From the NCBI GenBank assembly GCA_015231885.1, contig JADGAT010000008.1, positions 1 through 64,000 of the forward strand: a stretch of 64,000 nucleotides of DNA, in the 5' to 3' direction. Made by a program: the position numbers and the translations under genes. Below the pieces are notes generated by a model. That model was not told where the DNA came from and ran no database searches. It saw only the letters and a program-made list of their open reading frames with translations. Numbering within the stretch: the first letter of the stretch is position 1; the number at the start of each line of letters is the position of its first letter. The DNA is from SAR324 cluster bacterium (GTDB taxonomy: Bacteria > SAR324 > NAC60-12). Of this stretch, positions 37,652-45,947 are shown one piece after another.

Positions 37652-38503
37652 TCAATAATTAAAAAGTGTCCCTGCATTCTTTAAATCGTCAGCAGACAGC
37701 TCAAAATCGAAGATGCTGAGATCCTCAATCATGTGCTGTTCGGAACATGTTCCGGTCAGCGGAACAATGTCCGATTGCGTGAGATATCGAAAAAAGACTT
37801 GTGCTTCGGTTTTATTGAGTTTCTGTGCAATGGTCCGAACGGTATTGCTGGACAGAATATGCGGGTTTGCCGTGAGGGTCCAAAAACTCTGATACATGAT
37901 ACCATGAGTGGAGCACCAGTGGCGCAAATCGGCATCATATCCCGTTTGCTGATAAAAACGGTTTTGTACCACCGCAGGTTTCACACTGGAATCTGCATGA
38001 AGGGATTCCAGCACTTTTAAATCATAGCAGTTGCTGATCCCCAGTTGAAGAGCACCGCCCTCCTTTTGAATTGTTTCCATGGTGTTCCATGCCTTCATCA
38101 ACAGAGTATGAGGTGCAAAGGGGGAGTGAAGTACAAGCGAATCCACATAGTCAGTTTGCAGGTTTTGTTTCGATGTCTCAAAAGACTGTTCGACCTGTAA
38201 CTCGACAGGAGCGTTTTTATCGTATGGCACTTGTCTCGGGTCGTGACCGGGAAGTGGCGTGAATTTGGTTTGCAGAAACAATGAATCACGTTCAATACCA
38301 TAATTTTTAAGGATCTGCAGTGCCTTTCCAACCTGTGGTTCGTTATAATGCTTCGGTTGACAGGCCGTATCAATTCCTCTGAATCCGTTCTGGATGGCTT
38401 GCACGACCAGGTCCGCTGTACGCTCCTTTTTCCAGGCAGTGCCGTAAATAAAGCTGGGCATTTTCACGCCAGCAGATGTGATTAACCAATGTTGATCTCG
38501 CAT
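37652..38503 (-). CDS. Aldo/keto reductase family oxidoreductase
   Basis: 283 residues, NADPH-dependent carbonyl reductase fold. The catalytic tetrad is visible: Asp and Tyr in RGIDTACQPKHYNE, Lys in LFLQTKF, and His in DSLVLHSPF. Cofactor-side motifs include LQLGISNCYDL and the C-terminal EAQVFFRYLTQ. No signal peptide, so cytoplasmic. The natural substrate cannot be told. The gene is isolated, flanked on both sides by palindromic elements (A3 and the deleted A5). Confidence 0.88.
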   Translation of the reverse strand: MRDQHWLITSAGVKMPSFIYGTAWKKERTADLVVQAIQNGFRGIDTACQPKHYNEPQVGKALQILKNYGIERDSLFLQTKFTPLPGHDPRQVPYDKNAPVELQVEQSFETSKQNLQTDYVDSLVLHSPFAPHTLLMKAWNTMETIQKEGGALQLGISNCYDLKVLESLHADSSVKPAVVQNRFYQQTGYDADLRHWCSTHGIMYQSFWTLTANPHILSSNTVRTIAQKLNKTEAQVFFRYLTQSDIVPLTGTCSEQHMIEDLSIFDFELSADDLKNAGTLFNY

Positions 38504-38601
38504 ATGATGATTCGTTCTCGATTGTTTTTGAATTCAAACTTTGTTAGTGTCTCTTTATTGGTATGATCTTATCACAGTTCCTCATGATTGGCACTTTCTT
38601 A

Positions 38602-38662
38602 AGGACGGCGAAAATAATAACATGCTCAAGTAAATTTGGTAAGCTACTGTTTGAGCATTCCT
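38602..38662 (-). repeat. Group A element with internal deletion (A5)
   Basis: 61 bp only. The left part, AGGACGGCGAAAATAATAAC, is the inverse of the right end of group A copies, and the right part ends TGTTTGAGCATTCCT, the inverse of their left end. About 100 bp of the interior is missing, and the orientation is opposite to the other copies. Confidence 0.75.
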
Positions 38663-38790
38663 AAGTAATGCAACAATGAGCAATTCCACTGGTACAATTA
38701 CATCACACATACGTTGAGTTGATTCTATGGAGTCTGAGTCTAGCGGATAAGATAGAATGAGTGATATGTCCCATAATTTTAAACAAGGTA

Positions 38791-38797
38791 AGGAGAG
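38791..38797 (+). promoter_or_regulatory. Ribosome binding site of the dehydrogenase gene
   Basis: AGGAGAG lies 6 nt before the ATG at 38804 and fixes that start codon. Confidence 0.75.
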
Positions 38798-38803
38798 AGA
38801 AAA

Positions 38804-40249
38804 ATGGCAAACATTACAAAAAATTACGAGGTCGATGTTGCTGTGATTGGAGGAGGAACAGCAGGTCTAGGTGCCTATCGCAGTGCTAAAAATATTACAG
38901 ACAAGGTTGTTATGATTGAGGGAGGGCCTTACGGAACCACGTGTGCTCGTGTGGGGTGCATGCCGAGTAAACTGCTCATCTCTGCTGCCGAATCAGTCCA
39001 TCATATCCAGCAGGCACCCCATTTTGGTGTGACATCATCAGAAATAAAGGTGGATGGAGCCAAAGTGCTGGAGCGTGTTCGAAAAGAACGGGACCGTTTT
39101 GTCGGATTTGTGCTGGAATCCGTAGAGCAGATTCCTCAGGCAGATCGAATTCGAGGGTATGCTCGCTTTAAAGGCAACCAAACCTTACTGGTGGACGATC
39201 ATTCTGAAATTCATGCCAAGTCCATTGTTATTGCAACAGGGTCGTCTCCCATGGTACTGCCCATGTTCCAGGGATTGGGACATCGCCTTGTCGTCAATGA
39301 TGATGTGTTTGAATGGAAAACCCTTCCTCAGTCTGTTGCCGTTTTTGGACCTGGAGTGATTGGTTTGGAACTCGGGCAGGCACTGCACCGACTGGGGGTG
39401 CGTGTCGTTGTTTTGGGCCGGGGAGGCGCCGTTGGGCCTTTGAGTGATCCCCAAATCAGAGAATACAGTGCCCGCGTTTTGGGAAAAGAACTTTACTTAG
39501 ATCCGGATGCCCATGTCTCCGACTTGCGCCTGGATGGAGAGCAAGTGATGATTACCTATCGTGGCATCGATGAACAGACACACACAGAGGCCTTTGAATA
39601 TGTGCTGGCTGCTACAGGAAGAGTTGCCAATATAAAAAATATTGGATTAGAAAATACGGACTTGCAGCTGGATGAAAGAGGTGTCCCTCTGTTTGATCCC
39701 TATACTACGCAGTGCGGCGAATCGTCTATATTTATTGCAGGAGATGCAAATAATGATCGTCCTCTCTTACATGAGGCCGCTGATGAGGGCCGAATTGCAG
39801 GATCCAACGCCGCTAAATTTCCTGATATACGTGTGGGAGATCGTCGTTCTCCATTGGGTATTGTTTTTACTGATCCTCAAATTGCCATGGTCGGACGTTC
39901 CTGCCGTTCTCTTCCAGAAGGATGTTATGCTACTGGCAAAGTGTCCTTTGAAGATCAGGGGCGCAGTCGAGTCATGCTGCAAAACAGAGGTTTACTCCAT
40001 GTCTATGCCGAATATGGAACAGGCCTGTTTTTAGGGGCAGAAATGATTGGACCTCGGGCTGAACACTGGGCTCATTTACTGGCGTGGTCTCATCAACAGA
40101 AAATGACGATTTCTCAAATGTTAGCAATGCCCTTTTACCATCCTGTCATTGAAGAAGGGGTTAGAACGGCATTAAGGGACGTGAACAGCAAACTGAAGCT
40201 GGGACCTCCTGTGGTGAACCGATGTATCGATTGTGGTCCTGGAGCGTGA
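38804..40249 (+). CDS. Dihydrolipoamide dehydrogenase-like flavoprotein
   Basis: A 481-residue pyridine nucleotide-disulfide oxidoreductase. FAD motif VAVIGGGTAGLGAYRSA at 13-29, redox disulfide GTTCARVGCMPSK with Cys 47 and 52, second Rossmann motif VAVFGPGVIGLELGQAL, FAD loop SSIFIAGDANND, and the C-terminal YHPVIEE with the His-Glu pair. The usual role is reoxidation of lipoyl groups in 2-oxoacid complexes, but no E1, E2 or lipoylation gene is near. A closing CIDCGPGA adds an extra CxxC not found in classical Lpd. It may act in another disulfide or mercury-like reductase role; Lpd-like is the safest call. Confidence 0.85.
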   Translation: MANITKNYEVDVAVIGGGTAGLGAYRSAKNITDKVVMIEGGPYGTTCARVGCMPSKLLISAAESVHHIQQAPHFGVTSSEIKVDGAKVLERVRKERDRFVGFVLESVEQIPQADRIRGYARFKGNQTLLVDDHSEIHAKSIVIATGSSPMVLPMFQGLGHRLVVNDDVFEWKTLPQSVAVFGPGVIGLELGQALHRLGVRVVVLGRGGAVGPLSDPQIREYSARVLGKELYLDPDAHVSDLRLDGEQVMITYRGIDEQTHTEAFEYVLAATGRVANIKNIGLENTDLQLDERGVPLFDPYTTQCGESSIFIAGDANNDRPLLHEAADEGRIAGSNAAKFPDIRVGDRRSPLGIVFTDPQIAMVGRSCRSLPEGCYATGKVSFEDQGRSRVMLQNRGLLHVYAEYGTGLFLGAEMIGPRAEHWAHLLAWSHQQKMTISQMLAMPFYHPVIEEGVRTALRDVNSKLKLGPPVVNRCIDCGPGA

Positions 40250-40362
40250 TCATCACTTGTTCCCAATGAGATGTCGTCTCTATTTATCCTTCTGGAGAAG
40301 ACGCTCTTGCCATTTTGTGATTGGAATCGTCACTTTGCCTGGGGATTGATTGAAAAATACTA

Positions 40363-40520
40363 AGGAATGCTCAAACAATAACTTAGCAAATCTACTTGTC
40401 TTTTCAACGATCTTCTGCGTTGCTTTACCAGTTACATAGCTTGCTATGCGCCCGATAAAACGCCTTGAATCTCGATGAAAATCCTGCGTAACTTTCGCCT
40501 GTTATTATTTTTGCCTTCCT
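40363..40520 (+). repeat. Group A palindromic element (A4)
   Basis: 158 bp from AGGAATGCTC to GCCTTCCT, between the convergent dehydrogenase and TraT-like genes. On the minus strand its end supplies the AG of the TraT-like gene's TAG stop (40519-40521). The 112 bases between the dehydrogenase stop and the element hold nothing I recognise. Confidence 0.85.
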
Positions 40521-41256
40521 AAAACAAACCGGCAATGGAGTTGGATATTTTCTCCACCAACACAGGCACGGCTTCTTCAAATTTCAGATTAACCTGCTTC
40601 GCTGTTGCCGCGATTCTTGTTTTGTGATGAAAAAAGTCTTCCGTCCGGTTCATGTTTTGTTCTTTATAGACGCCTCCTGCCTGTCCACTGGAAAGGCGGC
40701 CTTCAATTTCAGTATGCACTCCGCCTTCTACTTTTTCGCTAAGCTGAATATCAATCACCATCGCATAATTATTGACCTTGATCATCGAACCAATAGCAGC
40801 GCCTATGGCTGCACCCGCAAGACCTCCGCCGACTTGCGTTTTCCAGTTTCCATCAGAACCACCCAGTATTCCGCCAAAACCACCCAGCGTGGCAAAGTCT
40901 GCTGTCAATGATTTCGTTGCCAAATCGGCAAACAAAATGTTGGCGTCAATGCGAAACTGTGCATTTTGTGGATTATCGGTAATCCGATACCCTTTCCCCT
41001 GTAACTTTCGAACAATTTTGGATCTGATGAGGTCGGCATCAATATGCTCCTGATCTGTTGTGTTCCTGATCCGTATCCAGGCAATTTGTTTTTCCGGTGC
41101 AACAGGCTCTAAAAAAACAGAATTGCTCATTTTGAGAGTGGTGGTCATATCACTGTTGTCCATGGCTTTGTTTATCCCTGCACAACCGGACGATATCAGA
41201 CCGATCCATAAACAAAACAAAATCACACTCAATATATGTACATATTGCTTCCACAT
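40519..41256 (-). CDS. TraT-like outer-membrane lipoprotein
   Basis: From the ATG at 41256 (GGGAG 7 nt upstream) the protein has 245 residues: hydrophobic segment HILSVILFCLWIGLI, lipobox SSGC at about residue 25, then the TraT (complement resistance / surface exclusion) pattern MSNSVFLEP, TVYVRIRNT-like IAWIRIRNTTDQ, and a glycine zipper GGGLAGAAIGAAIGSMI around the middle. TraT is best known from F-type plasmids, where it blocks mating and serum killing; chromosomal homologues are common and of unclear role. An alternative start at 41298 would add 14 residues (see separate entry). Confidence 0.85.
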   Translation of the reverse strand: MWKQYVHILSVILFCLWIGLISSGCAGINKAMDNSDMTTTLKMSNSVFLEPVAPEKQIAWIRIRNTTDQEHIDADLIRSKIVRKLQGKGYRITDNPQNAQFRIDANILFADLATKSLTADFATLGGFGGILGGSDGNWKTQVGGGLAGAAIGAAIGSMIKVNNYAMVIDIQLSEKVEGGVHTEIEGRLSSGQAGGVYKEQNMNRTEDFFHHKTRIAATAKQVNLKFEEAVPVLVEKISNSIAGLF

Positions 41257-41263
41257 AGATGTT

Positions 41264-41310
41264 CTCCCTGGATTGTTGTAAACTTTCTGCCAAGACATGA
41301 TGTTCTCCTT
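41264..41310 (-). promoter_or_regulatory. Two similar ribosome binding sites before the TraT-like gene
   Basis: Two Shine-Dalgarno/start units occur 42 nt apart in the same frame: AAGGAGAACATC before ATG 41298 and GGGAGAACATCT before ATG 41256. The second gives a normal lipoprotein signal length. The first adds 14 residues (MSWQKVYNNPGRTS). Confidence 0.5.
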
Positions 41311-41322
41311 CAAAAAATGATA

Positions 41323-41481
41323 AGGAATGCTCCAAAAATAACTTTTTCATTTGTTGGCCTTTTTCTCACTCCTCTTCGTTGATAATGCGCCGACGTAGAC
41401 CAACTACGCAAAAGCTTCATCGACTTGATGAGTAAAAAAAATTCTGTACAAATTTAAGTAAGTTATTTCTGTCGCCTCCCT
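41323..41481 (+). repeat. Group C palindromic element
   Basis: 159 bp, AGGAATGCTC to GCCTCCCT. The termini match group A, and AATAACTT lies inside each end, but the interior is different and folds around GCCGACGTAG / CTACGC arms. Same length and design as groups A and B. It lies in the divergent gap between the TraT-like gene and cheR. Confidence 0.75.
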
Positions 41482-41676
41482 AAGATGGTTCTATATACCA
41501 TGTTTTCCGAAGCATCACAAATTTTCTGATTTCAATAAACGTGGCAGCCTGGTATCCACTTTGATTGGTTCGCTATTGCCTCGGATAGCTAAAGCCAATG
41601 AAACATTGACATTATTGAGGTATTTGATGATGATGGAAGTTCTGACTACCCATGTATTTATTGATGAGAAAAAACA

Positions 41677-42507
41677 ATGGATGCGAGTATTCAATTTATT
41701 TTAAATATTCTCGAAAAGAAAATAGGTTTGGGGTTTTTCGAATACCATCGTCCTATGATTGAACGTCAAATCATGCAGAGGGTTGAGGCGACAGAGAGTG
41801 CTCATTTCTCAGAATATTCGAACCATTTACAAAAAAATGAAAAGGAAGTGATTTGCCTGCTGGATGTTTTAACCATCCTTGTCAGCCAGTTTTTCCGGGA
41901 CCCCTTGGTTTTTGAATACATTGGTGCCTTGATTTTGCCTGAACTCATCCTGAAAAAATCAGAGATGGAAAATAATTCCCTGCGAATTTGGTCGGCAGGT
42001 TGCTCCCGTGGTGAAGAAGCTTATTCTATGGGAATTTTGATTAAGGAGTTGGTAAAAAAAGTTAATTCGGATCTTTCTGTAAACATTTTTGCCACAGATA
42101 TTAACAAAAAAGCACTGGTTCAATCACAAGAAGCCATCTATTCTCATGAAAGTGTCAACGATGTAAAATACGGATGGTTGAAAAAATATTTCGTTATTAA
42201 TGGGGACTCCTTCCATTTGAAGCCGGAGATCCAGAATTTAGTGAATATGTCATTCTATAACCTGCTGGATACAAAAAGCTATGCTCCTCCTGAAAGCATA
42301 TATGGCAACTTTGATATGATACTTTGCCGAAATGTACTGATCTATATTCAAAAGGAGTCTCAAAATAGAATCTTTGAAAAGTTTTACCGATCTCTTGCAG
42401 AAGGCGGGTATCTGGTCCTAGGGAACGCAGAAACACCAACAGAAAAATTTCAGCGGTATTTTCACAAAGTCCATGAAGGCTGCAAAATTTATCAGAAACA
42501 TGGCTGA
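41677..42507 (+). CDS. cheR: CheR-type protein-glutamate methyltransferase
   Basis: CheR transfers methyl groups from S-adenosylmethionine to glutamates of chemoreceptors. The 276 residues show the N-terminal helical domain, LVSQFFRDP, the SAM-binding WSAGCSRGEEAYSMG, ATDINKKAL, and DMILCRNVLIY. No CheB, CheW, CheA or receptor gene is near; instead a hybrid kinase begins 34 nt downstream, as in mixed CheR-kinase signalling clusters. The methyl target could be the membrane kinase itself or a distant receptor (inference). Confidence 0.9.
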   Translation: MDASIQFILNILEKKIGLGFFEYHRPMIERQIMQRVEATESAHFSEYSNHLQKNEKEVICLLDVLTILVSQFFRDPLVFEYIGALILPELILKKSEMENNSLRIWSAGCSRGEEAYSMGILIKELVKKVNSDLSVNIFATDINKKALVQSQEAIYSHESVNDVKYGWLKKYFVINGDSFHLKPEIQNLVNMSFYNLLDTKSYAPPESIYGNFDMILCRNVLIYIQKESQNRIFEKFYRSLAEGGYLVLGNAETPTEKFQRYFHKVHEGCKIYQKHG

Positions 42508-42541
42508 GGCGATATTTGGTCTGGCGAATCTATGAGGGACA

Positions 42542-45500
42542 ATGGATAGTTTTTTCAAATTTAAAAGTGTTAGAGGACGGCTGGCTTTTTGGTTTCTTGG
42601 TGTGGCTTTATTGCCATTGCTGATTGTCAGCACCATCATTTATCAGCAGCGGGTTATTTCCATCAAAGAAGAAGCCTTCAGCAAATTGATTGCAATCCGT
42701 GATCTGAAAGTCTTCCAAATCAATGCCTGGCTGGATGAAAGAATAGGAAATGTCCAAGCCATCTCTCAGGATAAAGAATTACGGGAAATTGAACAAGTTG
42801 TCCGACAGGAAGTCCCTATTCAAAAAAGCTCCGAAATAATCCAGACCGCCAGAGATCTTCTATTACGCTATCATGACAACTATGTTGCCTGGGATGAAAT
42901 ATTCGTTGTTGATGCAGCCTCGGGAAAAATTATTGCCTCTTCCAATACGCAATCCGAAGGGATTGACAAATCTGAAGAACTTTATTTTAAAAGGGCTTTG
43001 TGGACCAAATCCGCCTATATTAAGGATATCTACTATCCCAAATCCTCTAGTAAGCCGGCAATGGCTTTTTCCATACCGATCTACAGTATTGGGGAAAACA
43101 AAATGATTGTTGGTATTCTGGTAGGATTGGTTGATCTGGAAAATTCGCTCTATAACATGCTGCTGGACCGTACCGGGATGGGGCAGACAGGAGAGACGCT
43201 TATTATCAACAAAGAGGTGGTAGCCTTGAACGAATTGAAGTGGTACCAGCAAGCTCCTCTACGTCTGAAAATCGAGGCTCAACCAGCAGTAAATGCCTCG
43301 GAAGGAGGTATTGGCATTATCGAAACAACCGATTACAGAGACGTACCCGTACTGGCGGCATATAGTTACATTCCCCGGACTCAATGGGGATTTGTCGCAA
43401 AACAGGATCAAAAGGAAATCTACGCCCCCATTGGTTCAATGGTTCGTAATATCTTGATTCTCCTGGTGGCGGCAATTCTCAGTGTTACACTTGTTTCCGC
43501 TTTTGTAGCAAAGACCATTGCCCGTCCGCTCCTTGCCATGGCAAAGACCTCCGAAAGGATGCAGGAAGGCGATCTATTTGCTCGAAATTCAATAGAGTCC
43601 AAAGATGAAGTGGGGTTTTTAGCAGAATCGTTTAACAACATGGCCAACACGTTGATGTCTCAAATTTCGATTCAGCAAAGGACTTCTGCGATTACAAAAA
43701 CAATGGTAGAGGCTGGAGAGTTGAACGATTTTGCCAGTGTCCTTCTGCAAAAACTAATAGAAATCACAAACTCCAGCGTTGCTGCTTTCTATGTACGGAG
43801 TCAAGGTGGTGATCGTTTTGAACATTTTTTTTCTATTGGTGGTAGCTCAGAGTATTTTGAGCCTTTTGATGTATCAGCACTTGAAGGGGAATTTGGCCAG
43901 GTGCTGATTTCTAAAAAAATATCTCATCTCCAGGATATTCCAAAGGACACCGTTTTTACAATTAAATTGACCTCAGGAACGGCAGTTCCCAGATCAATCA
44001 TAACTATTCCAATCATTGCCCAAAGTCAAGTAGCCGCTATTATCTCTCTCACGAGTTTAACTTCTTACTCGAGGGAACACCTGGATATCCTCGATCAAAT
44101 TCAAATTCCGATCAATACAATATTTTCCAATATCCAGGTCAGCGAAAACACTCGAAATCTAGCCATGGAACTCAAAGCCAAGAATTCAGAACTGGAAGCA
44201 TTGGCAGAAGAGCTTCAAAGGCAGTCCGATGAATTGCAGGAACAAAACATGGAGTTGGAAGCCCAAAGAATCCAGGTGGAAGAAGCAAATCGCTTAAAAA
44301 GCGAATTCCTCTCCAACATGAGCCACGAGTTGAGGACTCCTCTCAATTCAATCATGGCCCTCTCTCGTGTTCTCATCCGACGGACAAAAAATAATGATTC
44401 CGAAGAAGAAATCGGTTTTCTTGAAATTATTGAACGCAACGGCCAACATCTGTTGGCGCTCATCAATGATATTTTGGACCTATCTAAAATAGAAGCAGGA
44501 AAAGCCGAAGTCTGTCCAACTCGATTTTCGCTGAAAAGAACCGTTCGGAATATTATCGATAGCCTTACCCCTGTTGCCACGGAAAAAAATATTGAGATGA
44601 TCCTGAAGGTTCCTGATGATTTTCCGGAAATTGATAACGATGAAACCAGGGTGCATCAGGTTTTACAAAATATTATTGGAAATGCTGTCAAATTTACACA
44701 AAAGGGACATGTTTCGACTTCTGTTTTCAGTAGTGCCGACCAAGTCATCATCCTAGTAAAAGACACAGGGATTGGGATCGCCAAGGAGGATCTGCCTCAT
44801 ATTTTTGATGAATTTCGGCAGGTTGATGGCAGTGCTTCTCGACAATTTGAAGGAACGGGCCTTGGTCTTACCATCGCATCTAAAGCGATCAAACTGCTTG
44901 GCGGAGATATTTTTGTAGAAAGCATTCTGCATGAAGGCACCACCTTTACCGTCACGCTTCCAATAGCATGGCAGAAAATTACTGTTGAACATGATTCTCT
45001 GGCCACGCCGACTATTGAAGCGAACAGTAAACGAAAAACAGTTCTTGCTGTGGGTGAGGGCTTGATAGAAAGTCAGGATCGTCCCGTTGTTTTTAAAGCC
45101 AGGACTGGGATCACCATGTTGGTTGTGGAAGACAATGAGGCAACGATTATTCAATTGAAACAAATTCTGGAAGGTGAAGGATACCTGCTCGACATAGCAC
45201 ATGATGGTCAGGAAGCACTCGATTATATGCAGCATACCCGCCCGGATGGTATCATTATGGATTTGATGATGCCGGAAGTTGACGGATTTGCTGTATTGGA
45301 GAAAATTCGCAGTACACCGGTTACAGCGGACATCCCTGTTTTGATCCTGACTGCAAAAGATTTGACAAAAGATGATTTTCAGAAGCTCAGCTCCAATCAT
45401 ATTCGGCAGCTGGTCCAAAAAGGAGATGTGGATCCCCAGGAACTGCTGTCCCGTGTGCGGCAGATGCTTGGCATTCAGACAATAATCCAGCCAGAATCTA

Positions 45501-45931
45501 CTGAAGAAAGAGATGCTGCCCCTAGTGTTAATAAAATTGAAAAAAACGAACCCCCATCCCTAAAAAAAGAAATATCAACCATTTTGGTCATTGAGGACAA
45601 TCCTGGCAATATGTCAGCAATGAAGGCCATATTGGCGAAAAGATACGAAATATTGGAAGCTATTGATGGGGAAGAAGGGATAAATATGGCACTAATCCAT
45701 TTGCCTGATTTGGTGCTCCTGGATATGTCACTTCCCAAAATGGACGGTTTTACTGTAGTTCGAAAGATCAAAGAATATGATACAATACAGCACATTCCAG
45801 TGATTGCGACTACGGCTCTTGCCATGATAGGGGACCGGGAAAAAACATTGGCCGCTGGTTGTGATGAATATATTGCCAAACCGCTCGATTCGGAAGAGTT
45901 ACTAGCAAAAATTGAAATATTCACAAAATAG
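42542..45931 (+). CDS. Membrane hybrid histidine kinase with two receivers
   Basis: 1129 residues. TM1 near 16-36, an extracytoplasmic Cache-like sensor to about 290, TM2 near 301-325, HAMP to about 378, a GAF-like domain (395-530), a coiled coil, HisKA with SNMSHELRTPLNS (phospho-His 595), HATPase (HQVLQNIIGNAVKF, DTGIGI, GTGLGLTIAS), then two receivers with candidate phospho-Asp 907 (IIMDLMMPEVDG) and 1061 (LLDMSLPKMDG). GAGGG precedes the ATG. It leads a set of four kinase genes and follows cheR; the next gene starts 16 nt downstream. The ligand is unknown. Confidence 0.92.
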   Translation: MDSFFKFKSVRGRLAFWFLGVALLPLLIVSTIIYQQRVISIKEEAFSKLIAIRDLKVFQINAWLDERIGNVQAISQDKELREIEQVVRQEVPIQKSSEIIQTARDLLLRYHDNYVAWDEIFVVDAASGKIIASSNTQSEGIDKSEELYFKRALWTKSAYIKDIYYPKSSSKPAMAFSIPIYSIGENKMIVGILVGLVDLENSLYNMLLDRTGMGQTGETLIINKEVVALNELKWYQQAPLRLKIEAQPAVNASEGGIGIIETTDYRDVPVLAAYSYIPRTQWGFVAKQDQKEIYAPIGSMVRNILILLVAAILSVTLVSAFVAKTIARPLLAMAKTSERMQEGDLFARNSIESKDEVGFLAESFNNMANTLMSQISIQQRTSAITKTMVEAGELNDFASVLLQKLIEITNSSVAAFYVRSQGGDRFEHFFSIGGSSEYFEPFDVSALEGEFGQVLISKKISHLQDIPKDTVFTIKLTSGTAVPRSIITIPIIAQSQVAAIISLTSLTSYSREHLDILDQIQIPINTIFSNIQVSENTRNLAMELKAKNSELEALAEELQRQSDELQEQNMELEAQRIQVEEANRLKSEFLSNMSHELRTPLNSIMALSRVLIRRTKNNDSEEEIGFLEIIERNGQHLLALINDILDLSKIEAGKAEVCPTRFSLKRTVRNIIDSLTPVATEKNIEMILKVPDDFPEIDNDETRVHQVLQNIIGNAVKFTQKGHVSTSVFSSADQVIILVKDTGIGIAKEDLPHIFDEFRQVDGSASRQFEGTGLGLTIASKAIKLLGGDIFVESILHEGTTFTVTLPIAWQKITVEHDSLATPTIEANSKRKTVLAVGEGLIESQDRPVVFKARTGITMLVVEDNEATIIQLKQILEGEGYLLDIAHDGQEALDYMQHTRPDGIIMDLMMPEVDGFAVLEKIRSTPVTADIPVLILTAKDLTKDDFQKLSSNHIRQLVQKGDVDPQELLSRVRQMLGIQTIIQPESTEERDAAPSVNKIEKNEPPSLKKEISTILVIEDNPGNMSAMKAILAKRYEILEAIDGEEGINMALIHLPDLVLLDMSLPKMDGFTVVRKIKEYDTIQHIPVIATTALAMIGDREKTLAAGCDEYIAKPLDSEELLAKIEIFTK

Positions 45932-45947
45932 ACAGCAGGAGAGTCCC

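Noticed and set aside
38719-38753. TTGATT and TAAGAT before the dehydrogenase gene as a promoter
   Set aside because: The spacing is 23 bp, too long for a sigma-70 promoter.
41515-41670. Minus-strand frame (VRTSIIIKYLNNVNVSLALA and RLPRLLKSENL) in the gap before cheR
   Set aside because: No start codon or family match; it overlaps the likely cheR promoter region and could be chance.
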